Notes: generated by a model from the letters alone, not told the origin. A DNA stretch of 64,000 bases from Proteobacteria bacterium 005FR1 (GCA_026192395.1 WACF01000002.1:186001-250000), one strand, 5' to 3'. Shown: positions 26,011 to 36,893, numbered from the stretch's first letter. Translations and numbers: made by a program.

Positions 26011-26274
26011 ATGGACTTCAATCAAGCCAAGCTGAATCCCGCATCCGAATTTCGCCATCCCGCCGAGGTTGTATCCGAGCCGAGCTTCACCAAGGATCAG
26101 AAGCTGGCGGTACTCCGGCAATGGGAGTATGACGTGCGGGAAATGGAAGTGGCGGAAGACGAAAACATGCAGGGCGGGTCGCGGGTCGCATTACGAGATG
26201 TCTTGAATGCGCTCGATGAAGTGGACCCGGATCGTGAAGAACAATCCTCGCCAAACAAACAAGGCGGGGAATAG
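26011..26274 (+). CDS. Small acidic protein, unknown function
   Basis: An 87-residue soluble, acidic protein without signal peptide or membrane helix. It contains FRHPAEVVSEPSFTKDQKLA and VLRQWEYDVREMEVAEDEN, followed by RVALRDVLNALDEVDPDRE. I recognise it only as a type of short conserved proteobacterial hypothetical protein. GAAGGGGG upstream is an acceptable SD. A strong bidirectional terminator 20 bases downstream isolates it from the convergent pnt operon, which supports its being a real monocistronic gene. Confidence 0.65.
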   Translation: MDFNQAKLNPASEFRHPAEVVSEPSFTKDQKLAVLRQWEYDVREMEVAEDENMQGGSRVALRDVLNALDEVDPDREEQSSPNKQGGE

Positions 26275-26293
26275 CGGAAGAATCGACAGGCAT

Positions 26294-26323
26294 AAAAAAA
26301 CCCGGGCTGGCCCGGGTTTTTTT
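26294..26323. terminator. Bidirectional intrinsic terminator
   Basis: A7 (26294-26300), CCCGGGC/GCCCGGG stem, T7 (26317-26323). It ends both the small gene at 26274 on the plus strand and pntB at 26347 on the minus strand. Confidence 0.9.
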
Positions 26324-26346
26324 ATGCTCAAGAGCTGCGCTGAATA

Positions 26347-27701
<1,355 letters not shown>

Positions 27702-27702
<1 letters not shown>

Positions 27703-27995
27703 TACTTACGACCACCTTCTTTCTTCTTGAACATTGCCAGCATGCGATCGGTCACCATGTAACCGCCCACCACGTTAATGGTGGCGAAGGCAACGGCTGC
27801 TGCACCCAGGTATTTGGAGAGGGTGGGTTCCTCAGTGATGCCGGCGGCGACAATGGCGCCCACCAGGGTGATGCCGGAAATCGCGTTGGCGCCGGACATC
27901 AGCGGCGTGTGCAAAGTGGCCGGTACTTTACGAATTAGTTCGAAACCCACAAAGATGGCCAGAATAAGAACGAAGACCTGATAAACGATTTCCAT
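27702..27995 (-). CDS. pntAB: NAD(P) transhydrogenase subunit alpha part 2
   Basis: A 97-residue membrane subunit with three to four hydrophobic helices (VFVLILAIFVGFELI, GANAISGITLVGAIVAAG, YLGAAAVAFATINVVGGYMV). In Escherichia coli this is the C-terminal part of PntA; here it is a separate protein, as in Rhodospirillum rubrum. Together with PntB it forms the proton channel. Start and stop overlap both neighbours by one base (TAATG), giving tight translational coupling. Confidence 0.95.
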
Positions 27996-29149
27996 TACTG
28001 GGCTCCTTGGGCGTAGTGCTTGCTGATCACTTCGTTAACAATCTTGCCGTCGTGCGTAATGATTGCACCTTGAAGGATGTCGTCTTCGAAGTTGAGTTTG
28101 AACAATTTGCCTTCCTCATCCCAGTAGTCGGAGATCAGGTTGAACAGGTTGCTCGCGTACATTTCGGTAGCGTCAGTGGCGACTTCACTGGGCCAGTTGC
28201 CGCTGCCGATCACAGTCACGCCGTTGATCTCGACATCCTGGCCGGGCACCGAACCTTCCACGTTGCCGCCGCTTTCCGCGGCCATGTCCACGATCACACT
28301 GCCCGCCTTCATGCCGGCGATCATGTCCTTGGTGACCAGTACGGGAGGCTTGCGGCCGAACACCTGGGCGGTGGTGATGACGATGTCGGACTCGGCGATT
28401 TCGTCCTTCTGTCCCTGCTTCTGCTTTTCGATCTGCTCGGGCGTGAGCTGGGTGGCGTAGCCGTCTTTGGTCTGGCCGGTTTCGCCGAGATCGATGCGCA
28501 GGAACTTGCCGCCGAGCGATTCAACCTGCTCGGCTACTACCGAGCGGGTGTCGAAAGCGGTTACCTTGGCACCGAGGCGCTTGGCAGTGGCAATGGCTTG
28601 GAGGCCGGCCACACCGGCGCCGATGATGAACACGCGGGCGGGCTTCAGGGTTCCGGCCGGGGTCATCATCATGGGAAGAATGCGATTGAGGCGCGCTGCA
28701 GCCATGATCACCATGACGTAGCCCGCCAGGTTGGCCTGGGAGCTGAGCGCGTCCATTTTCTGTGAGCGGGTGGTGCGGGGGATCATCTCCATGCTGATCG
28801 CGGTGATGTTCTTTTCCTTGAACGCATTGACCAGCGATTGCTCATTGAAGGGATCAAGGAAGCTGATGTGGATCGAGCCCGACTTCAACAGGCTGACTTC
28901 TTCCAGTTTCGGCTTCTGAATGCGCAGCACGATGTCGGCGTTTTGCAACATCGCGCCACGGTCGTTGCTGATCTCAGCGCCGGCATCCACGAAGTCCTGA
29001 TCGGCATAGCCGCAGTTCAGGCCCGTTCCCGATTCCACTTGCAGGGTTGCGCCCGCGCGCACCAGCTTTTTGACAACGGCCGGCGACAGGGGAGCTCGCT
29101 TCTCACCGGGTTGTTGTTCCTTTGGTATAGCAATCACAGTCATAGTCAA
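27995..29149 (-). CDS. pntAA: NAD(P) transhydrogenase subunit alpha part 1
   Basis: Soluble NAD(H)-binding domain I of transhydrogenase, 384 residues. The N-terminus MTVIAIPKEQQPGEKRAPLSP is typical of the AlaDH/PNT family. Visible motifs are TRSQKMDALSSQANLAGY, the dinucleotide-binding VFIIGAGVAGLQAIATAKRL (about 176-195) and the mobile-loop region YATQLTPEQIEKQ. VIVDMAAESGGNVEGS closes the domain. It is the first gene of pntAA-pntAB-pntB. No clear SD or promoter was seen directly upstream. Confidence 0.95.
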   Translation of the reverse strand: MTMTVIAIPKEQQPGEKRAPLSPAVVKKLVRAGATLQVESGTGLNCGYADQDFVDAGAEISNDRGAMLQNADIVLRIQKPKLEEVSLLKSGSIHISFLDPFNEQSLVNAFKEKNITAISMEMIPRTTRSQKMDALSSQANLAGYVMVIMAAARLNRILPMMMTPAGTLKPARVFIIGAGVAGLQAIATAKRLGAKVTAFDTRSVVAEQVESLGGKFLRIDLGETGQTKDGYATQLTPEQIEKQKQGQKDEIAESDIVITTAQVFGRKPPVLVTKDMIAGMKAGSVIVDMAAESGGNVEGSVPGQDVEINGVTVIGSGNWPSEVATDATEMYASNLFNLISDYWDEEGKLFKLNFEDDILQGAIITHDGKIVNEVISKHYAQGAQ

Positions 29150-29866
29150 TCACACAAGTTTATGAGCCTTGGCTAGGGAGCCTCAGGTTAGTTGAGGCTT
29201 GTAATCCCGCGGTGAAGACGATCCTGATTGCGAGATTTCAAACCGCAATCGATGCCAGGAATGGGAAATCTGGAAGGCCGTCACAGTGCGAGACGGTCAT
29301 CCGGGAGCTTCTCGATGCGCACCGGTTGTGCCGGTGGCTTCAGATGCAACTGCACTCCGACTTGTACCGGGCCGCAGCCCCCTTCGAAGCAGTCTGGATG
29401 TCTACTGGAACCACAGGGGTCAATGTCTACTTGCCGTTGGGCAGGTCGAACCTTAGCTACTGGTCTCCAATCTGTTTCGGCGTGCTTGGCGCATGCCTTC
29501 AATTTGTAGTGACTCCCGCCACCAGGGCCGGGATTAACGCTCTCTACCGGTTCCCCCAACACTTTTGGATAGCCGGCAAAACCCTTGAAAATCAGGGAGA
29601 TACAGCTGTTCCTCGGGTGTGAACCGAGGCGCTATCTTAAGAAATAGCCCTAGGTGAGGCAAATAACCTATAGCTATGGCGACTATCGGAGTGCCTTATG
29701 GCTAAGCTTCAGATAATAAATGGCGGCTATGGTTGGGGTGATTCGGAGGGGTAGTGACTACTGATTGCACCTGCGGCTTGCGTGGAAATTGGAGGAGAAT
29801 GGTGCCATGATTACCGCCGCAAATTTTCCCCCAGCGATAATGTTCACACAGCAATATAAAGAATGA
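29150..29866. other. 717-base gap, mostly featureless
   Basis: This region between divergent pntAA and the acyltransferase gene contains overlapping open frames on both strands around 29212-29622, only one of which (listed separately) looks even weakly protein-like. The stretch 29630-29866 shows no gene, repeat or obvious promoter. Confidence 0.4.
29281..29562 (-). CDS. Doubtful short ORF, unknown function
   Basis: A 93-codon frame from a GTG, with open sequence upstream that extends it by about 15 codons (GFAGYPKVLGEPVESVNPG). It is rich in Gly, Pro and Cys (for example NPGPGGGSHYKLKACAKH and CFEGGCGPVQVGVQLHLKP) with no hydrophobic core. The composition differs from random shadow frames, but there is no SD and a competing plus-strand frame covers the same bases. 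It may be a remnant or a chance frame. Confidence 0.2.
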   Translation of the reverse strand: MLGEPVESVNPGPGGGSHYKLKACAKHAETDWRPVAKVRPAQRQVDIDPCGSSRHPDCFEGGCGPVQVGVQLHLKPPAQPVRIEKLPDDRLAL

Positions 29867-31264
29867 ATGGCTATGTCGGATTCCTTTTGGTCTCGTTACA
29901 AAGAAGCAATCAACGTTCGGGCTGACCTGCGCGATGTTTTTGTTCGCTCTCATGAGCGCTACGCCACCCTGGATGGGGTGCGGGCAATCACAGTGCTGTT
30001 GATGGTTCTGTTCCATGTCCTGTTCGGCATTGTCGTCCTGTTCGACGATAACTTCGGCTACATCGATCAGTTCATCCTGGATTTCCCACGCTATCTCGGC
30101 TGGATGTGGCAGTCGCAGGGCTCCGATCCGCTGTTCGTTCTTTGCGGTCTGCTGGTCAGCTATACCCTCTATCGGGAATACGATGAAAACCGGAATCTGG
30201 ACATTCCGCGCTTTTACAAGCGACGGCTGATGCGCATCATGCCGCTGTTCGCGGTCGCGTTGCTGATTTACCTGCCGACGGACAAGGACAACATCGGCCA
30301 CCTCTGGTCGAATCTGATCTTCATGAGCAACTACATCCCGGGAGAGCGACATGTCATCCCGGTCGGCTGGTCGCTGGATGTCCAGCTGCATTTCTATTTT
30401 CTGCTGCCCTTCCTGATTCTGCTGATGTACAGCATCCCCTGGCGAATCAGCTTCATGGTGGGTTTGATCGTGGCAAGTGTGGCCTGGCGCTACTACATTG
30501 TGGCCCGCAACCCCGAGATTTATGCGAGCCCTTTCTATCAGATCATTTACGACGGCGACTTCGGGTCATTACTGGCCAACCAGTTGTACTACGACATCGA
30601 CGTGCGGATCGGGGCTTTTATCTTCGGCATGCTGGTCGCCTATCTTCACTATTATCATGGCGACCGGATCAAGGCCTTCTTCAGCCGGCACCTGCTGTTC
30701 AATGCGTTTCTACTGCTGGCCGGTTTTGCGATGGTCGTTGGCGCTCTGTCCCTGCCCATTGAAAATCGCTATTCCGAGTTCTACCAGAACTTCAACCCCA
30801 CCTGGGAGGTGTTCGGGCTGATCCCCCTGGATCTGGAAACCTTCAATCTGCTGTTCCTCGCCTTCGACCGCTACATCTTCACCCTTGGGCTTTGCATCCT
30901 CGTGCTGCTGGCCTTGTGCCCGGTGGGACCGAGCCATTGGGTCAACTGGATACTGTCCTGGCGGATCTGGCACCCGGTGGCACAGCTGATTTTCCCGATT
31001 TACCTGTTCCACTTCCCATTCATCGTGATCGCGGCGGTGTTGACCTTCTGGACCACCGATCGCGAGGCGATCACCACAGTCGCCACTTATCAGGTCTTCC
31101 TGATGTTCGCGATCACTGTGGCGCTGACCATGGCATTCTCGGCCTTGACGCATGTCTACATCGAGAAGCCATTCCTCACCATGCGCGAGCGTGATGGAGT
31201 CAGAGATCATTCGGCGATTCCCAACACGATTGCCGCGCCGGTCATCGAGAAGGCGCAGGCCTGA
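29867..31264 (+). CDS. Acyltransferase family 3 membrane protein
   Basis: A 465-residue polytopic inner-membrane acyltransferase of the OafA/AT3 type, which O-acylates surface glycans or lipids. After a 30-residue cytosolic start comes the family signature YATLDGVRAITVLLMVLFH. GSDPLFVLCGLLVSYTLYRE and FYKRRLMRIMPLFAV carry the conserved R/K residues, and VGWSLDVQLHFYFLLPF matches the W-S-x-x-x-E-x-x-F-Y block, with aspartate and glutamine in place of the usual glutamate context. About ten helices follow, the usual number. It leads an apparent operon with two thioesterase genes (30-base gap, then a 1-base overlap). Confidence 0.85.
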   Translation: MAMSDSFWSRYKEAINVRADLRDVFVRSHERYATLDGVRAITVLLMVLFHVLFGIVVLFDDNFGYIDQFILDFPRYLGWMWQSQGSDPLFVLCGLLVSYTLYREYDENRNLDIPRFYKRRLMRIMPLFAVALLIYLPTDKDNIGHLWSNLIFMSNYIPGERHVIPVGWSLDVQLHFYFLLPFLILLMYSIPWRISFMVGLIVASVAWRYYIVARNPEIYASPFYQIIYDGDFGSLLANQLYYDIDVRIGAFIFGMLVAYLHYYHGDRIKAFFSRHLLFNAFLLLAGFAMVVGALSLPIENRYSEFYQNFNPTWEVFGLIPLDLETFNLLFLAFDRYIFTLGLCILVLLALCPVGPSHWVNWILSWRIWHPVAQLIFPIYLFHFPFIVIAAVLTFWTTDREAITTVATYQVFLMFAITVALTMAFSALTHVYIEKPFLTMRERDGVRDHSAIPNTIAAPVIEKAQA

Positions 31265-31294
31265 TTTCGACTTGGCCGACAGGAGTTGTTAAGC

Positions 31295-31783
31295 ATGGAA
31301 AAAACGCCGCTGGAGCAGTTTCGCGCCTTCTTCATGGAAGGTGATCAAAGGCAGCGGCCGGGGCATTTCGGACGGCTGGGATTTCGGTGCCAGTTCATCG
31401 AGATCGGCCGCGCCGGCCTCGATTTGCCATTCAGCCCCGAACTGGTGGGTGACCCCGCAACCGGCGCAGTCGCGGGCGGACCCATGACCGCGCTGCTGGA
31501 CAGCTGCTGTGCGCTGGCGGCGGCGACTGCGCGGGAGCCCATCAGCTTCTGCCCGACGCTTGATCTGCGCATGGACCACATGGGGCTGGCCGAGCCCGGC
31601 AAGACCCTGCACGCTGAGGCGGAAGCCTACCGGGTCACCCAATCGGTGATTTTCACCCGCGGCATCATTTTCCAGGAGGACCGCAGCCGCCCAATCGTTC
31701 ACGGCCTGGTGAACTTCACACCCATCGCGTTCAAGATTGGCGGTGCGCCTCAGGGCCGGGATCAGGAAGGGGAGGGCGAGTGA
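31295..31783 (+). CDS. PaaI-family hotdog thioesterase (first of tandem pair)
   Basis: A 162-residue hotdog-fold acyl-CoA thioesterase-like protein. ATG 31295 is used instead of TTG 31286 because AGGAG lies 9 bases upstream. The core motif GGPMTALLDSCCALAAATA corresponds to the helix of PaaI enzymes that carries the catalytic acid (Asp in LLDSCC), and TLDLRMDHMGLAEPGK to the central strand. The stop overlaps the start of the second thioesterase gene. It is probably cotranscribed with the membrane acyltransferase; the acyl group handled is unknown. Confidence 0.8.
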   Translation: MEKTPLEQFRAFFMEGDQRQRPGHFGRLGFRCQFIEIGRAGLDLPFSPELVGDPATGAVAGGPMTALLDSCCALAAATAREPISFCPTLDLRMDHMGLAEPGKTLHAEAEAYRVTQSVIFTRGIIFQEDRSRPIVHGLVNFTPIAFKIGGAPQGRDQEGEGE

Positions 31784-32244
31784 TGACGTCCGACGAGTTT
31801 CTCGACATCTACCACCGGGCTCGAGACGAGGGCAACGCGCAGCTGATCATTGACGCCTTGCCTTACGCGACATTCCTCGGTATGCGCGCGCTTGAGCAGG
31901 ACGGCGAGCTGATCTTTCATCTTCCTCCGCTGGAGTCCAACATCGGCAACCCGACCCTGCCTGCTTTGCACGGCGGCGCGGTGGGCGGCTTCATGGAGAT
32001 GGCGGCGGTCACCTTTCTGCTGATGTCCATCGACCACGACAAGCTGCCTGGCGGCGAGCCACGGGTGCCCAAGCTGGTCGATATCTCGGTGGACTATATC
32101 CGTGCCTGCCGCTACGTGGACACCTGGGCCGCCTGCGAGGTGGTGCGCCAGGGCCGCAAACTGGCCAACGTTGCCGTCAAGGTCTGGCAGCAGGACCGGA
32201 ATACTCCGACCACCACCGCCCGCTCTCACTACCTGCTGGGCTGA
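31783..32244 (+). CDS. PaaI-family hotdog thioesterase (second of tandem pair)
   Basis: A 153-residue homologue of the preceding gene. ATG at 31783 shares its A with the upstream TGA, so translation is coupled. The hotdog helix is LHGGAVGGFMEMAAVTFLL, in which HGG and Glu match the PaaI active-site layout (HGGxxxxxxE) more closely than in the first protein. VDISVDYIRACRYVDTW is the central strand. Two differing subunits could form a mixed dimer, since hotdog enzymes act as dimers or tetramers with active sites at the interface. Confidence 0.8.
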   Translation: MTSDEFLDIYHRARDEGNAQLIIDALPYATFLGMRALEQDGELIFHLPPLESNIGNPTLPALHGGAVGGFMEMAAVTFLLMSIDHDKLPGGEPRVPKLVDISVDYIRACRYVDTWAACEVVRQGRKLANVAVKVWQQDRNTPTTTARSHYLLG

Positions 32245-32270
32245 CCGGAACCGGTCAGGCCCGATTTCGA

Positions 32271-32299
32271 CTTGAATTCCCCGCTGGGAAACCCCATTT
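32271..32299 (+). promoter_or_regulatory. Sigma-32 (RpoH) heat-shock promoter of htpG
   Basis: CTTGAAT (32271-32277), 14-base spacer, CCCCATTT (32292-32299). This matches the sigma-32 consensus CTTGAAA-N13-15-CCCCATNT at nearly every position. It lies 135 bases before htpG, a known heat-shock gene. Confidence 0.9.
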
Positions 32300-32433
32300 A
32301 GTCCCTGCTTTCTATCTCCGGCGCCGCTGCGGCTATTCCTCCGCGGTGCCACAAACTTCGGGATACCGACTGCTTTCGAGCCACCAAGGAGCCTCGAACC
32401 GGTCCCGTTTACATTATTTCAGGAGCTTGAAAA

Positions 32434-34350
32434 ATGTCCGCAGAAGCACTCAAAGAAACACGCGGTTTCGAAACCGAGGCCAAGCAGTTATTGCACCTGA
32501 TGATCCACTCTCTGTACTCCAACCGGGAGATTTTCCTGCGCGAGTTGATCTCCAACGCCTCCGATGCCGCCGACAAGCTGCACTTTGAAGCGCTTTCCGA
32601 CGATACCTTGTTCGAAGATGATCCGAATCTGAAGATTCGCGTGGACTTCGACAAGGATGCGAAAACGATCACCATCAGCGACAACGGCATCGGCATGTCC
32701 CGCGATGAGGTGATCAGAAATCTCGGCACGATCGCCAAGTCCGGCACCGCGGAATTCCTGCAGAAGCTCACCGGCGACCAACGCAAGGATTCCAAGCTAA
32801 TCGGCCAGTTCGGCGTGGGCTTCTATTCCGCCTTCATCGTTGCGGATAAGGTGGAGGTGTTCACCCGTCGCGCCGGCCTGGACAAGTCCGAAGGTGTGCA
32901 TTGGGAGAGTGAGGGCGAAGCCGAATTCACCATCGAAAATCTCGAAAAGGCGGAGCGAGGCACCACCGTCGTTCTGCACCTGAAAGATGATGCCCTAGAG
33001 TTCGCCGATCGGTGGCGCCTGCGCACGATTATCAAAAAATATTCCGACCACATCTCGCTGCCGATCGAAATGCGCAAGGAAGCGGTGGCAGACGAGGACG
33101 ATGAGAAGCAAGAGCAGGACAAGCAGCCGGAGTGGGAGACCGTCAATACCGCCACCGCGCTGTGGACTCGTTCGCGCAGTGATATCAGCGACGAAGAGTA
33201 CAAGGAGTTCTACAAGCACATTTCCCACGACTTTTCCGATCCACTCACCTGGAGTCACAACCGGGTCGAAGGCAAGCTGGATTACACCAGTCTGCTCTAT
33301 GTTCCCCAGCGCGCCCCGTTTGACCTCTACAATCGTGATGGCGCGCGCGGTCTGAAGCTGTACGTGCAGCGCACCTTCATCATGGACGATGCGGAGCAGT
33401 TTCTGCCGCTGTATCTGCGCTTCATAAAAGGCGTGGTGGACTCCAATGATCTGTCCCTGAACGTATCCCGCGAAATTCTGCAGAAGGACCCCAACATTGA
33501 TTCCATGCGCAGCGCACTGACCAAGCGGGTGCTGGACATGCTGGAGAAACTGGCGAAGAAAGAGCCGGAGAAATACACAAGCTTCTGGCAGGAGTTCGGC
33601 CAGGTGCTCAAGGAAGGCCCCTCTGAAGATTTCGCTAACAAAGAGCGCATTGCCAAGTTGCTGCGCTTTGCGACGACGCACACCGACAGCAAGGAGCAGA
33701 GTCAGTCACTCGATGACTACATCGGTCGCATGAAAGAGGGACAGAACAAGATCTACTACGTCGTCGCGGAGAACTTCGCCACGGCGAAGAATAGCCCCCA
33801 TTTGGAAGTGTTCCGCAAGAAAGGCATCGAAGTCATTCTGATGTATGACCGCGTGGACGAATGGCTCGTGAGCAGCCTGATGGAATACGATGGCAAGACC
33901 TTCCAGGACGTGGCCAAGGGTGCTTTGGATCTCGGCGAGCTGGATTCCGAGGAAGAGAAGAAGCATCAGGAAGAAGTGGCCAAGGAGCTCGAAGGCTTGC
34001 TGGAGCGTACCAAGAAGGTCCTCGAGGAGCGCGTCGAGGACGTGCGGCTGACCCATCGTCTGACTGATTCTCCCGCCTGTCTGGTGCTCGGCGAATACGA
34101 CATGGGCGCGCAGATGCGCCGCATCATGGAGGCGGCGGGCCAGAAAGTGCCCAGCAGCAAGCCCAGTCTGGAGCTCAATCCCGACCATCCGCTGGTGAAA
34201 AAGCTGGATCAGGAGCAGGACGAAGACCGCTTTGCGGATCTGGCCCATGTGCTATTTGATCAGGCCCACTTGGCCGAAGGTGGCCAGTTGGACGACCCGG
34301 GCAGCTACGTACAGCGCCTCAACAAGCTGCTACTCGAACTGAGCCACTAG
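32434..34350 (+). CDS. htpG: Molecular chaperone HtpG (Hsp90)
   Basis: Cytosolic bacterial Hsp90 that refolds client proteins with DnaK. The 638 residues are full length. The N-terminal GHKL ATPase shows [33 protein letters not shown] and [15 protein letters not shown]. The middle domain includes [19 protein letters not shown] and [11 protein letters not shown], with the conserved catalytic-loop arginine. The C-terminal dimerisation domain lacks the eukaryotic MEEVD tail, as expected. AGGAG precedes ATG 32434. A sigma-32 promoter lies upstream and a hairpin terminator downstream. Confidence 0.98.
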   Translation: MSAEALKETRGFETEAKQLLHLMIHSLYSNREIFLRELISNASDAADKLHFEALSDDTLFEDDPNLKIRVDFDKDAKTITISDNGIGMSRDEVIRNLGTIAKSGTAEFLQKLTGDQRKDSKLIGQFGVGFYSAFIVADKVEVFTRRAGLDKSEGVHWESEGEAEFTIENLEKAERGTTVVLHLKDDALEFADRWRLRTIIKKYSDHISLPIEMRKEAVADEDDEKQEQDKQPEWETVNTATALWTRSRSDISDEEYKEFYKHISHDFSDPLTWSHNRVEGKLDYTSLLYVPQRAPFDLYNRDGARGLKLYVQRTFIMDDAEQFLPLYLRFIKGVVDSNDLSLNVSREILQKDPNIDSMRSALTKRVLDMLEKLAKKEPEKYTSFWQEFGQVLKEGPSEDFANKERIAKLLRFATTHTDSKEQSQSLDDYIGRMKEGQNKIYYVVAENFATAKNSPHLEVFRKKGIEVILMYDRVDEWLVSSLMEYDGKTFQDVAKGALDLGELDSEEEKKHQEEVAKELEGLLERTKKVLEERVEDVRLTHRLTDSPACLVLGEYDMGAQMRRIMEAAGQKVPSSKPSLELNPDHPLVKKLDQEQDEDRFADLAHVLFDQAHLAEGGQLDDPGSYVQRLNKLLLELSH

Positions 34351-34380
34351 GCGGTAGCCCTCAACTTGTAAATCCGCCTC

Positions 34381-34421
34381 GAGCCGGCATAGACTTCCCG
34401 TTTTGCCGGCTCTTGCTCTTT
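34381..34421 (+). terminator. Intrinsic terminator after htpG
   Basis: GAGCCGGCA (34381-34389) pairs perfectly with TGCCGGCTC (34404-34412), followed by T-rich TTGCTCTTT, 31 bases past the htpG stop. Confidence 0.7.
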
Positions 34422-34472
34422 CAGAGCGAGGCCACAAAAAGCCACAAGAGGGCCAAGGCCCCGAGAGTAGTT

Positions 34473-35489
34473 ATGCCATCAGGGGACATCATCAGTGTGT
34501 TGGGCGGGGGCAGTTTCGGTACTGCCATCGCCAACATAACCGCCACCAACGGCTATCCCACCTACCTCTGGATGCGCAATAAAGCGCACGCTGACGTCTG
34601 CCAGCGCGATCGCGAAAATGCTGACTACCTGCCCGGCCACAAATTCAGCGATAACCTGACAGTTACCTCAGACTTGGACGAAGCCGTGCGTGCGAGCACG
34701 ATCGTCTTCATCAGCGTGCCCAGCGGTGCCTTTCGGGAAGTCGCAAGGCGTATCGCCCCGCTGGTCAGCAGTGGATGCATGGTAATCAGTACTGCGAAGG
34801 GTATTGAAGCCGAAGGCTTCACCTTGATGAGCCAGATTCTCGAGCAGGAGCTGCCAGGTATTCCCATCGGCGTCGTCAGCGGGCCCAACTTCGCCAAGGA
34901 AATCGTGCAGAAGCAGCTGACGGGCACCGTGATCGCCAGCGAGGACAAGCGCATACTCGACAAGGTGCCCGCGATTCTCAGCTCCGACACTTTCCGTGTT
35001 TATACCAACGAAGATCTGAGGGGCGTCGAACTCGGCGGCGCGCTGAAAAACATGTATGCCATCATGGCCGGCATGGCTGCAGCCATCGGAGTAGGACATA
35101 ACAGTACTGCGATGCTACTGACCCGCAGCCTGGCTGAGATGGGACGCTTTGCCACGCGGCTGGGCGCCAACCCGATGACCTTCCTGGGGTTGTCCGGGGT
35201 GGGCGATCTGATCCTCACCTGTACCTCGAGCCTGAGTCGTAATTATCGTCTCGGCTACGCGGTCGGCAAAGGACAGAGCGTGGAGTCGGCGCTGGCGGAG
35301 ATCGGCCAGGCCGTGGAGGGTGTCAACACCGTGCAGCTGGTCAAGAAGAAGTCCGAAGACATGTCCGTCTACATGCCGCTGGTGTGTGGATTGTATGCCG
35401 TCCTGTTCGAGGAAAAATCCATTGCCGATGTGATGCGCCAGCTCATGATGGGCGAGCAGAACAAAGACGTGGAATACAGCAGTCGGTGA
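34473..35489 (+). CDS. gpsA: Glycerol-3-phosphate dehydrogenase [NAD(P)+]
   Basis: Reduces dihydroxyacetone phosphate to sn-glycerol-3-phosphate for phospholipid synthesis in the cytoplasm. ATG 34473 gives 338 residues, as in the family; the upstream in-frame start at 34413 would overlap the htpG terminator tail. The N-terminal nucleotide-binding loop is [19 protein letters not shown] and [11 protein letters not shown] are family motifs, and [17 protein letters not shown] contains the catalytic lysine. [19 protein letters not shown] marks the C-terminal helical domain. sixA follows after 48 bases on the same strand. Confidence 0.97.
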   Translation: MPSGDIISVLGGGSFGTAIANITATNGYPTYLWMRNKAHADVCQRDRENADYLPGHKFSDNLTVTSDLDEAVRASTIVFISVPSGAFREVARRIAPLVSSGCMVISTAKGIEAEGFTLMSQILEQELPGIPIGVVSGPNFAKEIVQKQLTGTVIASEDKRILDKVPAILSSDTFRVYTNEDLRGVELGGALKNMYAIMAGMAAAIGVGHNSTAMLLTRSLAEMGRFATRLGANPMTFLGLSGVGDLILTCTSSLSRNYRLGYAVGKGQSVESALAEIGQAVEGVNTVQLVKKKSEDMSVYMPLVCGLYAVLFEEKSIADVMRQLMMGEQNKDVEYSSR

Positions 35490-35537
35490 ACATTTGCGGC
35501 TCATGACGGGCTCGCAAACCAGCAGTGAGAATAAAAA

Positions 35538-35987
35538 ATGAAGTTGTTCATCCTCAGGCACGGTCAGGCGGAAAGTTTTGCCGCCAGCGATGCGGCCAGA
35601 AAACTGACAGATCAGGGGCGCGAAGAAGTTCGAGCAGTCGTGCGCAAAAATTCAGAGGTGCTTGCCGACCTGGAGCATATCTGGGTTAGCCCCCTGGTGC
35701 GCGCCCAGCAAACTGCGGACGTGGTGATCGAGGAAATCGGCCAGCGCCCGCGGAAAACCTGTGAGTTGCTGCTGCCGGAGTCCACGCCGGCTGAGATTGT
35801 CGAGATGCTCTCTTCCCAGCCTGAGGGAGCTTACCTGTTGGTGAGCCATCAGCCGCTCGTTGGAGAGCTCGTCAACAAGCTTTGCGGAAGGCCAAACGGC
35901 TTCTACCCCATGGGCACTGGCGCACTGGCCCACCTGGACCTGAATGTCCCCGCCTTCGGCTGCGGGGAGTTGGTTTGGCTCGGTTAG
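35538..35987 (+). CDS. sixA: Phosphohistidine phosphatase SixA
   Basis: A 149-residue histidine-phosphatase-superfamily enzyme that dephosphorylates histidine residues in phosphorelay HPt domains or phosphotransferase proteins. The catalytic RHG motif is at residues 7-9 (MKLFILRHGQAE) with His8 as nucleophile. WVSPLVRAQQTADVV carries the conserved arginine and LLVSHQPLVGELVNKL the second histidine. Length and motifs fit SixA. It probably shares a transcript with gpsA. Confidence 0.93.
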   Translation: MKLFILRHGQAESFAASDAARKLTDQGREEVRAVVRKNSEVLADLEHIWVSPLVRAQQTADVVIEEIGQRPRKTCELLLPESTPAEIVEMLSSQPEGAYLLVSHQPLVGELVNKLCGRPNGFYPMGTGALAHLDLNVPAFGCGELVWLG

Positions 35988-36026
35988 AGTCGCGTAGCCC
36001 TCAACGAAATTATCCATGAGCTATCT

Positions 36027-36893
36027 ATGAATTCATCGCAAGCATTTCGCAACTGCGAGTTTGACGTAAACGGCATCACCCTGGCCGGACAAGAGTGGGG
36101 TATGCCCGGTGATCTGCCGGTAATCGCCCTTCACGGCTGGCTCGACAATGCGGCCAGCTTCGATGTGCTGGCGCCCTTGCTCAAGGGCCTGCACCTGATC
36201 ACCCTCGATTGCGCCGGCCACGGTCTGAGCTCACACCGCGGTCAGGGCAGTGCATACCACATCTGGCAGGATGTGGGCGAGGTATTCGCGGTGGCGGATC
36301 AGATGGGCTGGGAGCGCTTCGGTCTGCTGGGGCATTCCCGCGGCGCCATAATAAGCATGCTTGCCGCGGGCACTTTTCCGGAGCGCATTTCGCACCTTGC
36401 CATGCTCGATGGCCTTTTTCCTTCGACGGTTCCCGTTGAGCAGGCGCCGCAGCAGCTGGCCCGCTCGATCATCGAGTTGCAACGTAATCGCCATCGGGGC
36501 TTCGCACTCTATCCGGATGTGGACACCGCAGTGCTGGTCCGCCAGCGCAGCGAAATTCCTCTGAACGAAGCGGCAGCGCGCCTGCTGACCCGGCGCGGCC
36601 TGGTGGAAGTGGAAGGCGGCTACACCTGGCGCAGCGACCCGCAACTAAAGCTGGCTTCCGGGTTCAAACTCAGCGATGAACACGTGGATGCCTTCATGCA
36701 GCGCATCAGCGCGCGGATGTTGCTGGTGTTGGCTGAGGAAGGTATTCCCCGGCTCAGCGAGCGCCATGAGCAGGCCATCGGCCGGTACCCGCAAATCCAG
36801 GTGGAGCGACTCGCTGGCGGACACCATCTGCACATGGAGGAGTCGCCGGCGGGAGAACTTGCGCCTATTTTGAACCGCTTCTTCCAAACTTGA
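36027..36893 (+). CDS. Alpha/beta-fold hydrolase
   Basis: A 288-residue soluble alpha/beta hydrolase. LHGWLDNAASFDVLAPLL forms the oxyanion region and LDCAGHGLSSHRG follows. GHSRGA places nucleophile Ser104, and the C-terminal GGHHLHME supplies the catalytic histidine. The GHSRG context resembles the serine-hydrolase/esterase group near YbfF, and the substrate is unknown. Its TGA overlaps the start of the DUF4892 gene by one base, so the two are translationally coupled. Confidence 0.8.
   Translation: MNSSQAFRNCEFDVNGITLAGQEWGMPGDLPVIALHGWLDNAASFDVLAPLLKGLHLITLDCAGHGLSSHRGQGSAYHIWQDVGEVFAVADQMGWERFGLLGHSRGAIISMLAAGTFPERISHLAMLDGLFPSTVPVEQAPQQLARSIIELQRNRHRGFALYPDVDTAVLVRQRSEIPLNEAAARLLTRRGLVEVEGGYTWRSDPQLKLASGFKLSDEHVDAFMQRISARMLLVLAEEGIPRLSERHEQAIGRYPQIQVERLAGGHHLHMEESPAGELAPILNRFFQT

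Noticed and set aside
28007-28765. 252-codon plus-strand frame in pntAA
   Set aside because: Shadow of pntAA; repetitive Leu/His composition and no motif.
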